Part shown: positions 1-5,080 of the stretch, piece by piece | Position numbering within the stretch: position 1 is the stretch's first letter | Layout: each line of letters starts with the position of its first letter | Assembly: GCA_947176515.1 (NCBI GenBank) | Contig: CAMWQZ010000129.1 | Span: 1 to 5,080, forward strand | From: an uncultured Bacteroidales bacterium | GTDB taxonomy: Bacteria > Bacteroidota > Bacteroidia > Bacteroidales > Muribaculaceae | DNA: 5,080 bases | Direction: 5' to 3' | Translations under genes and position numbers: made by a program | Notes under the pieces: model-generated | The model's database searches: none | The model's input: the letters and a program-made list of their open reading frames with translations, nothing else | Told to the model about the DNA's origin: nothing

Positions 1-33
1 ACCGTCAACCTTGGCGTCGCTTATATGTTCTGA
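1..33 (+). CDS. C-terminal end of a probable outer-membrane beta-barrel protein (partial, cut by window edge)
   Basis: Reading the first base as codon position 1 gives ten codons, TVNLGVAYMF, followed by a TGA stop. The peptide ends in Phe, with Tyr at the third-last position and hydrophobic residues at the fifth, seventh and ninth from the end (V, L, V). This alternating pattern is the C-terminal beta-signal known from outer-membrane barrel proteins, where it serves insertion by the BamA machinery. The gene would run rightward and converge on the pdxB operon. Only ten codons are visible, so the family is unknown and the reading frame itself is an inference from this pattern. A chance open stretch of ten codons is quite possible. 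The structured region directly after the stop fits a gene 3' end. Confidence 0.5.
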   Translation, partial: TVNLGVAYMF

Positions 34-48
34 GAAGGGGAACGTTCA

Positions 49-68
49 TGCTTGGCTAACGCCAAGCA
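49..68. terminator. Perfect 8-bp hairpin with a 4-base loop, possible terminator
   Basis: TGCTTGGC and GCCAAGCA are exact reverse complements separated by TAAC. The stem begins 15 bases after the stop of the plus-strand gene fragment, a usual position for a 3'-end hairpin. In the plus-strand RNA the loop would be UAAC, which fits the UMAC tetraloop class. What follows is AATTAGG rather than a T run, so it is not a textbook intrinsic terminator. It may instead protect the RNA 3' end, or terminate together with the next hairpins. Confidence 0.45.
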
Positions 69-71
69 ATT

Positions 72-101
72 AGGTTGGACATACTGACTAAACACCAACC
101 T
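72..101. repeat. Inverted repeat, perfect 7-bp arms with 16-base loop
   Basis: AGGTTGG at 72-78 pairs exactly with CCAACCT at 95-101, and a U-G wobble at 71/102 could extend the plus-strand stem. It begins 3 bases after the hairpin at 49-68, so the two could form side by side in one RNA. The large loop makes it less stable than the first hairpin. It may be part of a composite terminator or a two-armed binding site; the sequence does not decide which. Confidence 0.4.
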
Positions 102-107
102 GTTAAT

Positions 108-132
108 CTGCTAATTGTCTGATTTTTAGCGG
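108..132. repeat. Weaker inverted repeat with A/T-rich loop
   Basis: CTGCTAA at 108-114 can pair with TTAGCGG at 126-132 in the plus-strand RNA, with one U-G wobble at 109/131, around an 11-base loop. It is the third hairpin in a row. The five consecutive T bases at 123-127 fall in the loop and 3' arm rather than after the stem. Short A/T-rich stems arise often by chance, so I give it limited weight. Confidence 0.25.
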
Positions 133-133
133 T

Positions 134-168
134 GGACGCACCTTGGATACACCTTGGACGCACCTTGG
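134..168. repeat. Three-copy tandem repeat with 11-base period, core CACCTTGG
   Basis: The 13-base unit GGAYRCACCTTGG begins at 134, 145 and 156, each copy sharing its first two bases with the end of the one before. Copies 1 and 3 are identical (GGACGCACCTTGG); copy 2 has TA in place of CG. The core CACCTTGG lies at 139-146, 150-157 and 161-168. A lone ACCTTGG also occurs at 8-14, inside the putative barrel gene end. The array ends about 20 bases from the pdxB stop. An 11-base period places the copies on nearly the same face of the helix, which would suit cooperative protein binding, but slipped-strand duplication explains it equally well. Confidence 0.7.
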
Positions 169-189
169 GACTACAATGTTTTTATGGGC

Positions 190-1209
190 TTACTCTGAGA
201 GTTCGGAGCGGTAGCGGTAGTTGTTGCGGAGGGCTTCGAATGTCGAGTGGTCATTTTTTAGGGCGATGGTGTCGGCAAGGGGATTGTAGCTCTCGGCTAT
301 AGCAAGGGGCTTAACGGTTCGAGCTACAGCTTTTGGCGTAGCGGCAGATGTCGTGACGCGCGGCAGGTAGAAGAAGGTCGTTATGGCGTCGAGTATCATC
401 TGGGTGGCGCGCACTTTGCCATCGTGAGAGTATCCGGCGATGTGAGGCGTGGCAATCGCGGCGCGCTTGAGCAATTCGAGCGAAATGTCGGGCTCTCCTT
501 CCCAACAATCTATGGCTGCCGCGCTGACCTCGCCACTATCAAGGGCGCGGATTAGCGCGTCAGTGTCGCATATCGGGCCTCGGGCGCTGTTGATAATTAT
601 AGGGCTACGTTTTAGTGACGCGAAAAACACGTCATCGGCTATATGATATGTAGCGTCGTCGCCTTCACGGGTCAAAGGGGTGTGGAAGGTGATGATGTCA
701 GCTTTTTCAGCGATTTCGGCGAGAGTAGACCAATGCTCGCCCCCCTCGGCGCGCATACGCGGTGGGTCGCATACCATTACGTTCATACCCAGACCACGAG
801 CCCAGCGCTCAACGATTGAGCCGACGTGACCGACTCCGACAATGCCGATGGTGTACTGCGGCAGCGGACGGTTAGCAAGCTGCATGATGGATGCAAATAC
901 ATATTGAGCAACGGCAGGGGCGTTACAGCCGGGGGCATTGATGACGGTTATGCCGTTGGCCTCACACCACTTAGAGTCGATATGGTCTGTGCCGATAGTG
1001 GCCGTGCCGATAAAGCGGCACTTCGACTTGGCGAGCAGGTCGGCGTCGCAGCGAGTACGGGTGCGCACGATAAGCGCGTCGGCATCTTTGACAGCCTTAG
1101 GCGTAAACTCATCGGCTGCGAGATAGGTGACGTTGGCGTAAGGCTCAAGCAGGCCGGCGATAAACGGTACGTTTCGCTCGATGACGAAATTCAGACGAAA
1201 ATTCTCCAT
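190..1209 (-). CDS. pdxB: Erythronate-4-phosphate dehydrogenase PdxB
   Basis: Cytosolic NAD-dependent oxidoreductase of the D-2-hydroxyacid dehydrogenase family. It oxidises 4-phospho-D-erythronate to 2-oxo-3-hydroxy-4-phosphobutanoate, the second step of the DXP-dependent pyridoxal phosphate pathway. The 339-residue product shows the split substrate domain at its start (VRTRTRCDADLL near 48-59), the Rossmann motif GVGHVG at 125-130, and the catalytic triad Arg210 (NSARGP), Glu239 (WEGEP) and His256 (TPHIAGYS). The triad spacing of 29 and 17 residues is that of known PdxB, and IAGYSHDGK is typical of PdxB rather than of SerA. The ATG at 1209 begins MENFRLNFVIE, where the fold starts. The frame stays open further upstream, but that stretch is a shadow of the membrane gene, whose end overlaps this start by 19 bases, suggesting translational coupling. 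The C-terminal dimerisation part is about 40 residues shorter than in E. coli (378 residues in all). Confidence 0.93.
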   Translation of the reverse strand: MENFRLNFVIERNVPFIAGLLEPYANVTYLAADEFTPKAVKDADALIVRTRTRCDADLLAKSKCRFIGTATIGTDHIDSKWCEANGITVINAPGCNAPAVAQYVFASIMQLANRPLPQYTIGIVGVGHVGSIVERWARGLGMNVMVCDPPRMRAEGGEHWSTLAEIAEKADIITFHTPLTREGDDATYHIADDVFFASLKRSPIIINSARGPICDTDALIRALDSGEVSAAAIDCWEGEPDISLELLKRAAIATPHIAGYSHDGKVRATQMILDAITTFFYLPRVTTSAATPKAVARTVKPLAIAESYNPLADTIALKNDHSTFEALRNNYRYRSELSE

Positions 1210-2171
1210 ATGTAGATTGCGTAATAGATTACTGTAATTGCCGATATAACAATCCAGGCGCGCGGACTGTTGCGAATCACAAACAAATGACCGAGGAAAA
1301 AGGCCGTGCAGCAGTTGAGCAGCGTGAGATATGTTATAAAGTTGGTGAAGTCTACAGCCATTGCAAAAACCGTGGCAACGGTTATGAGCAACAGCAGGCC
1401 GTTGCATGCGCGGCGGCGAGCGTTGTAGGTCATGAGCTTAAGCAAACTCAGAAGATAAGCAGTGAGGGCGAGCAGCACGGTCAAAGAAATCGTTACGACG
1501 ATTATAATGGTGTCGAGAGTGATTGACGCATCAATGAAGTTGATGGAGTGGGGGATATGGACGTCGTAAGGAGAAATCACGCCTGCTCCGAAGAGTATCC
1601 ACCAGGGCGTGATGATGCCGAGGAGCGCAGCAAGGATGGTGCGCAAGGTGAGTATGCGCATCTGGGCGCATGCAATCAGGAATACGGGTATATAGACCGC
1701 AAAACCATACTGCACGGTCACGGCTGCCGAAATAAGGAAGAATGCGAGAAAGACTCTGCGGCGCGATGTGGGTAGGTCGAAGGTGCTGAACATCAGCGTC
1801 ATCACGCCTACGATTATGAAGCCCATCACCGAGCCCGAACAGAGCTGGGCCGTAATCTCGGGCGTGGCGGTCTGCAGGACGATGAAAAAGTAGGCATAGA
1901 TGAGGGTGATGGTGCGCGGTATGTTGTAAGTCTTGTTGATAAATATCATCATCGCCATGATGGCAATGACGAGCCCGAGGTTGACCCACATGGAAATGAA
2001 CGGGTCGGCAATCCACTCGTTGGGCGACAAGAACAGTGTGCCGCTATCGTCAGCTATGCGGTTGACTGCGCCGTCGGCCAAAGCATAGACAGCGGTAATA
2101 ATCATGACTGCGACGGCCGCAATCAACACTCCGCGCAGATGAAATGCTCTGGTGACGACAGCTGAATTCAA
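1191..2171 (-). CDS. Polytopic inner-membrane protein of unknown function (possibly DUF6427-like)
   Basis: I do not recognise this 326-residue protein with certainty. It is very hydrophobic, with roughly nine or ten likely membrane segments, near residues 13-31, 60-78, 86-103, 112-129, 138-156, 156-170, 178-197, 220-245, 256-275, 277-296 and 304-323 (some adjacent ones may merge). Charged residues cluster in short loops, such as SRRR at 136-139 and NARRR at 250-254. No catalytic motif is visible. The pattern INK..NIPRT followed by an ATPE segment, and the position next to purD, recall the DUF6427 membrane family of Bacteroidota; that is from memory and tentative. The start is TTG at 2171, 5 bases after the purD stop, which suggests coupling. 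No in-frame ATG lies upstream before the stop at about 2223-2225, and the first internal ATG (residue 23) would cut through the first membrane segment. The 3' end overlaps pdxB by 19 bases. Confidence 0.75.
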   Translation of the reverse strand: MNSAVVTRAFHLRGVLIAAVAVMIITAVYALADGAVNRIADDSGTLFLSPNEWIADPFISMWVNLGLVIAIMAMMIFINKTYNIPRTITLIYAYFFIVLQTATPEITAQLCSGSVMGFIIVGVMTLMFSTFDLPTSRRRVFLAFFLISAAVTVQYGFAVYIPVFLIACAQMRILTLRTILAALLGIITPWWILFGAGVISPYDVHIPHSINFIDASITLDTIIIVVTISLTVLLALTAYLLSLLKLMTYNARRRACNGLLLLITVATVFAMAVDFTNFITYLTLLNCCTAFFLGHLFVIRNSPRAWIVISAITVIYYAIYIWRIFV

Positions 2172-2176
2172 TGCAA

Positions 2177-3454
2177 TCAGTTCATGAGGTCGCGGCCGAT
2201 GTCGCGACGGAAATATTTGCCGTCAAAATTGAAGCCTTCGACAGCCTTATAGCTTTTAGCAAGAGCGTCGGCGATAGAGTCGCCGTAAGAAGTCGCGGCT
2301 ATTACGCGGCCGCCCGATGTGAGCACACGTCCATCGGCGTCGCGCTTGGTGCCGGCATGGAAAAGGATGCTTTCAGCAGGGTTAAGGTCGCCGGTTATTT
2401 CGAGCCCTTTGGGATAGGAGCCAGGATAGCCTCCTGAAACGGCCATGACCGTAACCGCCGTGCGCGGATCCTGGTCGGCAGGGATGTCGGCGAGATTGCC
2501 TTTGGCTGCGCCTTCGAGCAGGTCGACGATGTCAGACGCTATGCGAGGCATAACAACTTCGGTCTCAGGGTCGCCCATGCGCACATTGTATTCGATAACC
2601 ATAGGCTCGCCGCCGACGTTGATGAGGCCGAGGAAGATGAAGCCGCGGTAGACAATGCCCTCTTCTTTAAGGCCGCGCACTGTCGGCAGTATGATGCGCT
2701 CTTCGACCTTCTGCATAAACTCCTTGTCGGCAAAGGGCACGGGGCTGACGGCTCCCATGCCTCCTGTGTTAAGGCCGGTGTCGCCTTCGCCGATGCGCTT
2801 ATAGTCTTTAGCAACAGGCAGGATGCGATAGCCGCCGTTGCCGTCGGTGAGCACAAACACCGAGCACTCGATGCCACTCAGGAACTCCTCGATGACAACC
2901 GTGGCCGACGATGCGCCGAACATGCCGCCGAGCATTTCGGCGAGCGCCTTCTTGGCTTCGTCGAGATTGTCGATAATCAACACGCCTTTACCTGCGGCGA
3001 GGCCGTCGGCCTTAAGAACGTAGGGGGCTTTAAGAGATTCGAGGAACTTGTAACCGTCTTCAATGCGGTCGGCAGTGAAGCTTTCATAGCGCGCTGTCGG
3101 GATAGAGTGGCGCACCATAAACTGCTTGGCGAAGTCTTTGCTGCCTTCGAGGGCTGCGCCGGCTTTCGAGGGGCCAACTACGAGCACAGGCTCGTCGGCA
3201 AAGTAATCATATATGCCGGCAACCAGTGGGTCTTCGTTGCCTACGACTATCATGTCGATAGCGTTTTCGTCGACAAAGCGCTTGATGGCGTCGAAATCGA
3301 GGGGCGACATGGCTACGTTTGTGCCATAGGCGCCTGTTCCGCCGTTGCCAGGAGCGATAAACAGACGCGCAGTGCGCTTACTTTGTGAAATCTTCCATGC
3401 AAGGGCCGATTCACGGCCGCCGGAACCTAAGAGCAGGATATTGAGCTGTGACAT
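2177..3454 (-). CDS. purD: Phosphoribosylamine--glycine ligase (GAR synthetase) PurD
   Basis: Cytosolic ATP-grasp enzyme joining 5-phosphoribosylamine and glycine to give glycinamide ribonucleotide, the second step of de novo purine synthesis. The 425-residue product has normal family length. The N-terminal domain opens with ILLLGSGGRESALAWK (6-21). ATP-grasp elements follow: LKADGLAAGKGV (147-158), the VVIEEFLSG strand (186-194), and KDYKRIGEGDTGLNTGGMGA (216-235). EYNVRMGDPE (288-297) supplies the metal and nucleotide ligands. The C-terminal domain shows SGGYPGSYPKG (340-350) and HAGT...LTSGGRV (366-383), ending FRRDIGRDL. The ATG at 3454 sits where the family begins and has no Shine-Dalgarno sequence. 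The 51-base gap before it is A/T-rich and holds no clear TAnnTTTG box, so read-through from the methyltransferase promoter is likely. Oddity: the usual GGREHA motif reads GGRESA here, Ser for His at residue 16. Confidence 0.97.
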   Translation of the reverse strand: MSQLNILLLGSGGRESALAWKISQSKRTARLFIAPGNGGTGAYGTNVAMSPLDFDAIKRFVDENAIDMIVVGNEDPLVAGIYDYFADEPVLVVGPSKAGAALEGSKDFAKQFMVRHSIPTARYESFTADRIEDGYKFLESLKAPYVLKADGLAAGKGVLIIDNLDEAKKALAEMLGGMFGASSATVVIEEFLSGIECSVFVLTDGNGGYRILPVAKDYKRIGEGDTGLNTGGMGAVSPVPFADKEFMQKVEERIILPTVRGLKEEGIVYRGFIFLGLINVGGEPMVIEYNVRMGDPETEVVMPRIASDIVDLLEGAAKGNLADIPADQDPRTAVTVMAVSGGYPGSYPKGLEITGDLNPAESILFHAGTKRDADGRVLTSGGRVIAATSYGDSIADALAKSYKAVEGFNFDGKYFRRDIGRDLMN

Positions 3455-3505
3455 GATTTAACTGGTTGGGGAATATATTTTAATGTGATGGATTAATCAG
3501 GGGAT

Positions 3506-5032
3506 TTATTGATTCTCGCTATTATTGTCGGTGTCGCGTTTTTTCCAGCCTCGAGAGCGCATAAGCGGACCGCTCTGAGGTGGCAGCGACGGTTTCTTAG
3601 AGCCAATGCCTCTGAGGGCATAAGGATTGCGGCGCACTGCAAACGGATTTTCAGATTCGGCAGGGCGTTCGTCTTTAGGCTCGAAACGTCCGGGGCGGCT
3701 GGTGTCGCCAAATTTACGATCACCAAACTTGCGGTCGCCGAATTTTCGCTCTCCGCCGCGACGGTCACGGTCAAAGGGTCGGCGGTCTTTACGGTCGTCA
3801 CGTTCGCGGCGATTCTCGCGAGGCTTTTCCTCTTCGGTTTTTGCTTCCTTAAGTTTGCCGCCTGCTGCCATGAATGATTTTTTATCGCCGTCGAAGATGA
3901 CATATTCGCGCAACTCACATTCGAGCGAGCCGTTGTAAAGGGGTATCTTTTCAGAAGCGCTCAGTCCGATTTTGCGGAAATACTCGTCGCGATAGCCAAT
4001 AATCCATGCATTATAGCCAGTGAAGACATGTTTGAGCTTGCTCCCGATGGTCTCGTAGAGCGCATCCATGTCGGGCGCGCTGATGCGCTCGCCGTAAGGT
4101 GGATTGGTCACTACGACTCCGGCTGGCTGGGGTGCTTCAGTCCATTTTGACAAGGGTTTGACGCTAAGATCAACATATTTAGCCACGCCGGCGCTCTTCA
4201 GATTTGACTCGGCGATAGCCACGGCCTTTGGCGAAATGTCTGAGCCGACAATCTTACACTCAACGGGGCGCTCTCCGCTCTCGTCGTTATAGAGACGATC
4301 AAACAGCTCTGAGTCGAAATCTTTCCAGTGCTCGAAAGCGAAGCCTTTGCGATAGATGCCAGGGTTGATGTTGGCTGCAATCAGGGCGGCTTCGATAAGG
4401 AATGTGCCTGAACCGCACATCGGGTCGACAAACGATCCTTCGCCGCGCCAGCCGCTAAGCAATATGATGCCGGCGGCAAGCACTTCGTTAATCGGTGCCT
4501 CGGTCTGGGCCACGCGGTAGCCACGCTTATGGAGCGACTCGCCCGACGAGTCGAGCGACAGGGTGACCTCTGTGCCGGAGATATGGACGTTAATCATCAC
4601 GTCGGCGTCCTGGAGGCGCACTCCCGGGCGCTTGTCAGCGCCATATCGGTCTTTGAACCAGTCGACGATGGCGTCCTTGATGCGATAGGTCACATAGCGA
4701 GAGTGGGTGAACTCAGCGCTGTAGGCCGTTGTGTCGATGGAGAAAGTCTTGTCGAGGGTCATTATCGACGACCAGTCGAAATCTTTTGTCTTTTCGTAGA
4801 GGTCGTCAGGGTCTTTTGCTGTAAATTTATAGAATGGCTTGAGGATTCGCAGTGCCGTGCGGCAGCAAAGGTTAGCCTTATATAGCATTTCGAGGTCGCC
4901 CCGAAACGAAACCATGCGCTTGCCGGGTTCGACTTTTTCGGCTCCGAGAGCGCGGAGTTCGTCAGCAAGCACGCCTTCCAGCCCTTGGAAGGTCTTGGCA
5001 ACCATTTCAAATGTGTCGTTGCTTCTCATCAT
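3506..5032 (-). CDS. rlmL: THUMP-domain 23S rRNA guanine-N2 methyltransferase, RlmL type, with charged C-terminal tail
   Basis: Class I SAM-dependent RNA methyltransferase, expected to methylate N2 of a 23S rRNA guanine (G2445 for E. coli RlmL); the exact target here is inferred. The 508-residue product has a ferredoxin-like and THUMP region at about 5-160, then the linker LHKRGYRV (168-174). The Rossmann methyltransferase follows, with motif I DPMCGSGTFLIEAA (203-216), an acidic ribose-binding position in GSDIS (263-267), and the catalytic NPPYGER (310-316) typical of N2-guanine methylation. The catalytic core ends near 386. It matches only the RlmL half of the E. coli RlmKL fusion; no RlmK half is present. 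Residues about 390-508 form a low-complexity tail rich in Arg, Lys, Asp and Glu, with three RKFGD repeats, probably disordered and RNA-binding. Two adjacent ATGs (5032 and 5029) could start it. It is first in the probable operon, just after a TAACTTTG box. Confidence 0.92.
   Translation of the reverse strand: MMRSNDTFEMVAKTFQGLEGVLADELRALGAEKVEPGKRMVSFRGDLEMLYKANLCCRTALRILKPFYKFTAKDPDDLYEKTKDFDWSSIMTLDKTFSIDTTAYSAEFTHSRYVTYRIKDAIVDWFKDRYGADKRPGVRLQDADVMINVHISGTEVTLSLDSSGESLHKRGYRVAQTEAPINEVLAAGIILLSGWRGEGSFVDPMCGSGTFLIEAALIAANINPGIYRKGFAFEHWKDFDSELFDRLYNDESGERPVECKIVGSDISPKAVAIAESNLKSAGVAKYVDLSVKPLSKWTEAPQPAGVVVTNPPYGERISAPDMDALYETIGSKLKHVFTGYNAWIIGYRDEYFRKIGLSASEKIPLYNGSLECELREYVIFDGDKKSFMAAGGKLKEAKTEEEKPRENRRERDDRKDRRPFDRDRRGGERKFGDRKFGDRKFGDTSRPGRFEPKDERPAESENPFAVRRNPYALRGIGSKKPSLPPQSGPLMRSRGWKKRDTDNNSENQ
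3704..3748 (-). repeat. Three in-frame 15-base repeats encoding RKFGD in the methyltransferase tail
   Basis: Residues 429-443 read RKFGD three times without interruption. The three DNA copies differ only at third codon positions (for example AAA/AAG, TTC/TTT, GGC/GGT, GAC/GAT, and CGA/CGC/CGT), so the peptide has been kept while the DNA has drifted. That argues for selection on the protein repeat rather than a very recent slip. The repeats sit in an Arg/Asp-rich segment with RGG-like composition. Confidence 0.85.
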
Positions 5033-5045
5033 TGTAAGTTTTTTG

Positions 5046-5053
5046 CAAAGTTA
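5046..5053 (-). promoter_or_regulatory. Bacteroidota-type -7 promoter box TAACTTTG for the rlmL-purD-membrane-pdxB unit
   Basis: On the minus strand the box reads TAACTTTG, matching the TAnnTTTG consensus known for the primary sigma factor of Bacteroidota. It ends 13 bases before the first ATG of the methyltransferase. Transcription would begin roughly at 5040-5043, leaving a leader of about ten bases, A-rich (AAAAAACTTACA) and without a Shine-Dalgarno sequence, as is common in this phylum. I see no clear TTTG -33 box at the usual distance; that stretch instead holds a small G+C-rich inverted repeat. No other gene in the window has a comparable box, which supports a single main promoter. Confidence 0.65.
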
Positions 5054-5060
5054 CAACATC

Positions 5061-5077
5061 CGCGGCTGATTTCCGCG
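5061..5077. repeat. Small inverted repeat CGCGG/CCGCG at the -33 region
   Basis: CGCGG at 5061-5065 pairs with CCGCG at 5073-5077 around a 7-base spacer, overlapping where the -33 element of the promoter would lie. It could be an operator, or the base of a hairpin ending a gene to the right of the window, or chance in G+C-rich DNA. The arms are only 5 bases long, and the window ends 3 bases further on, so the context is cut off. Confidence 0.25.
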
Positions 5078-5080
5078 ATT

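Larger units (their letters stand above)
34..189. other. Convergent intergenic region rich in inverted and tandem repeats
   Basis: This 156-base stretch lies between the stop of the putative plus-strand barrel gene and the stop of pdxB on the minus strand. I see no coding frame worth calling. It holds three consecutive potential hairpins (49-68, 72-101, 108-132) and then a tandem array (134-168). Between two convergent genes the expected job is transcription termination and 3'-end protection for both transcripts. The only notable T run on the plus strand is T5 at 123-127, which falls in the loop and 3' arm of the third hairpin. No hairpin is followed by a classic U tract on either strand, so termination is inferred from position rather than shown. 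A small RNA encoded here is possible but unsupported. Confidence 0.55.

Noticed and set aside
50..130. Integron attC-like site or phage attachment site in the repeat-rich region
   Set aside because: The hairpin arms do not fit the RYYYAAC/GTTRRRY core pair, and no integrase, cassette or tRNA end is visible nearby.
826..1215. Plus-strand open frame of 129 codons opposite pdxB
   Set aside because: It lies fully antisense to conserved dehydrogenase coding sequence and resembles no protein; such shadows are expected in G+C-rich genes.
1210..1407. Upstream extension of pdxB by 66 codons (in-frame ATG at 1407)
   Set aside because: The extension is the antisense-free shadow of the membrane gene in another frame; it has no dehydrogenase-like sequence, while the ATG at 1209 begins exactly where the PdxB fold does.
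1531..2016. Minus-strand open frame of 161 codons, His/Arg-rich, inside the membrane gene
   Set aside because: It is a frame-shifted reading of hydrophobic codons; the composition (many His, Arg, Asp) is typical of an alternate frame and it has no independent start context.
3491..3498. Palindrome GATTAATC in the gap before purD as an operator
   Set aside because: Only 8 bases, A/T-rich and with no extended symmetry; it is expected by chance and no promoter box accompanies it.
3455..3505. Separate promoter for purD
   Set aside because: The 51-base gap is A/T-rich (AAAATATATT) but has no TAnnTTTG match; a weak promoter cannot be excluded but is not supported.
3509..3877. Plus-strand open frame opposite the methyltransferase tail
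   Set aside because: It mirrors the Arg/Asp-rich low-complexity coding sequence, has no family resemblance and no promoter; stops are rare there because of the biased codon content.

Overview
This window looks like a piece of ordinary chromosome from a Bacteroidales bacterium, possibly of the Muribaculaceae or Bacteroidaceae type. The taxonomic reading is inference. It rests on a Bacteroidota-type -7 promoter box (TAACTTTG) before the first gene of the operon, the lack of Shine-Dalgarno sequences before all the starts examined, and protein sequences that resemble Bacteroidales versions of PurD, PdxB and the THUMP RNA methyltransferase.

Layout: four complete genes lie head to tail on the minus strand and fill positions 190-5032. 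In transcription order, right to left, they are: (1) a THUMP-domain class I SAM-dependent 23S rRNA guanine-N2 methyltransferase of the RlmL type, carrying a long, charged, Arg-rich C-terminal tail; (2) purD, GAR synthetase of de novo purine synthesis; (3) a polytopic membrane protein of unknown function, probably starting at TTG 5 bases after the purD stop; (4) pdxB, erythronate-4-phosphate dehydrogenase of the DXP-dependent pyridoxal phosphate pathway, whose ATG lies inside the end of the membrane gene (19-base overlap). Spacings of 51, 5 and -19 bases suggest one transcription unit driven from the promoter at about 5046-5053. Together the genes cover rRNA modification, purine synthesis and cofactor synthesis. 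No single pathway links them, apart from being biosynthetic and translation-related functions needed in growth.

At the left edge, positions 1-33 on the plus strand hold the last ten codons and stop of a gene converging on the operon. The peptide ends in the alternating aromatic/hydrophobic pattern with a C-terminal Phe seen in outer-membrane beta-barrel proteins. Between the two convergent ends, positions 34-189 contain no gene I can support. They are dense in structure: three successive inverted repeats and a three-copy tandem repeat of 11-base period. This short region is the least explained part of the window.

I found no mobile element, CRISPR array, tRNA, rRNA or convincing new system. 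The points worth a second look are the structured convergent intergenic region, the repeat-bearing tail of the methyltransferase, the unknown membrane gene held between purD and pdxB, and a changed residue in a normally conserved PurD motif.
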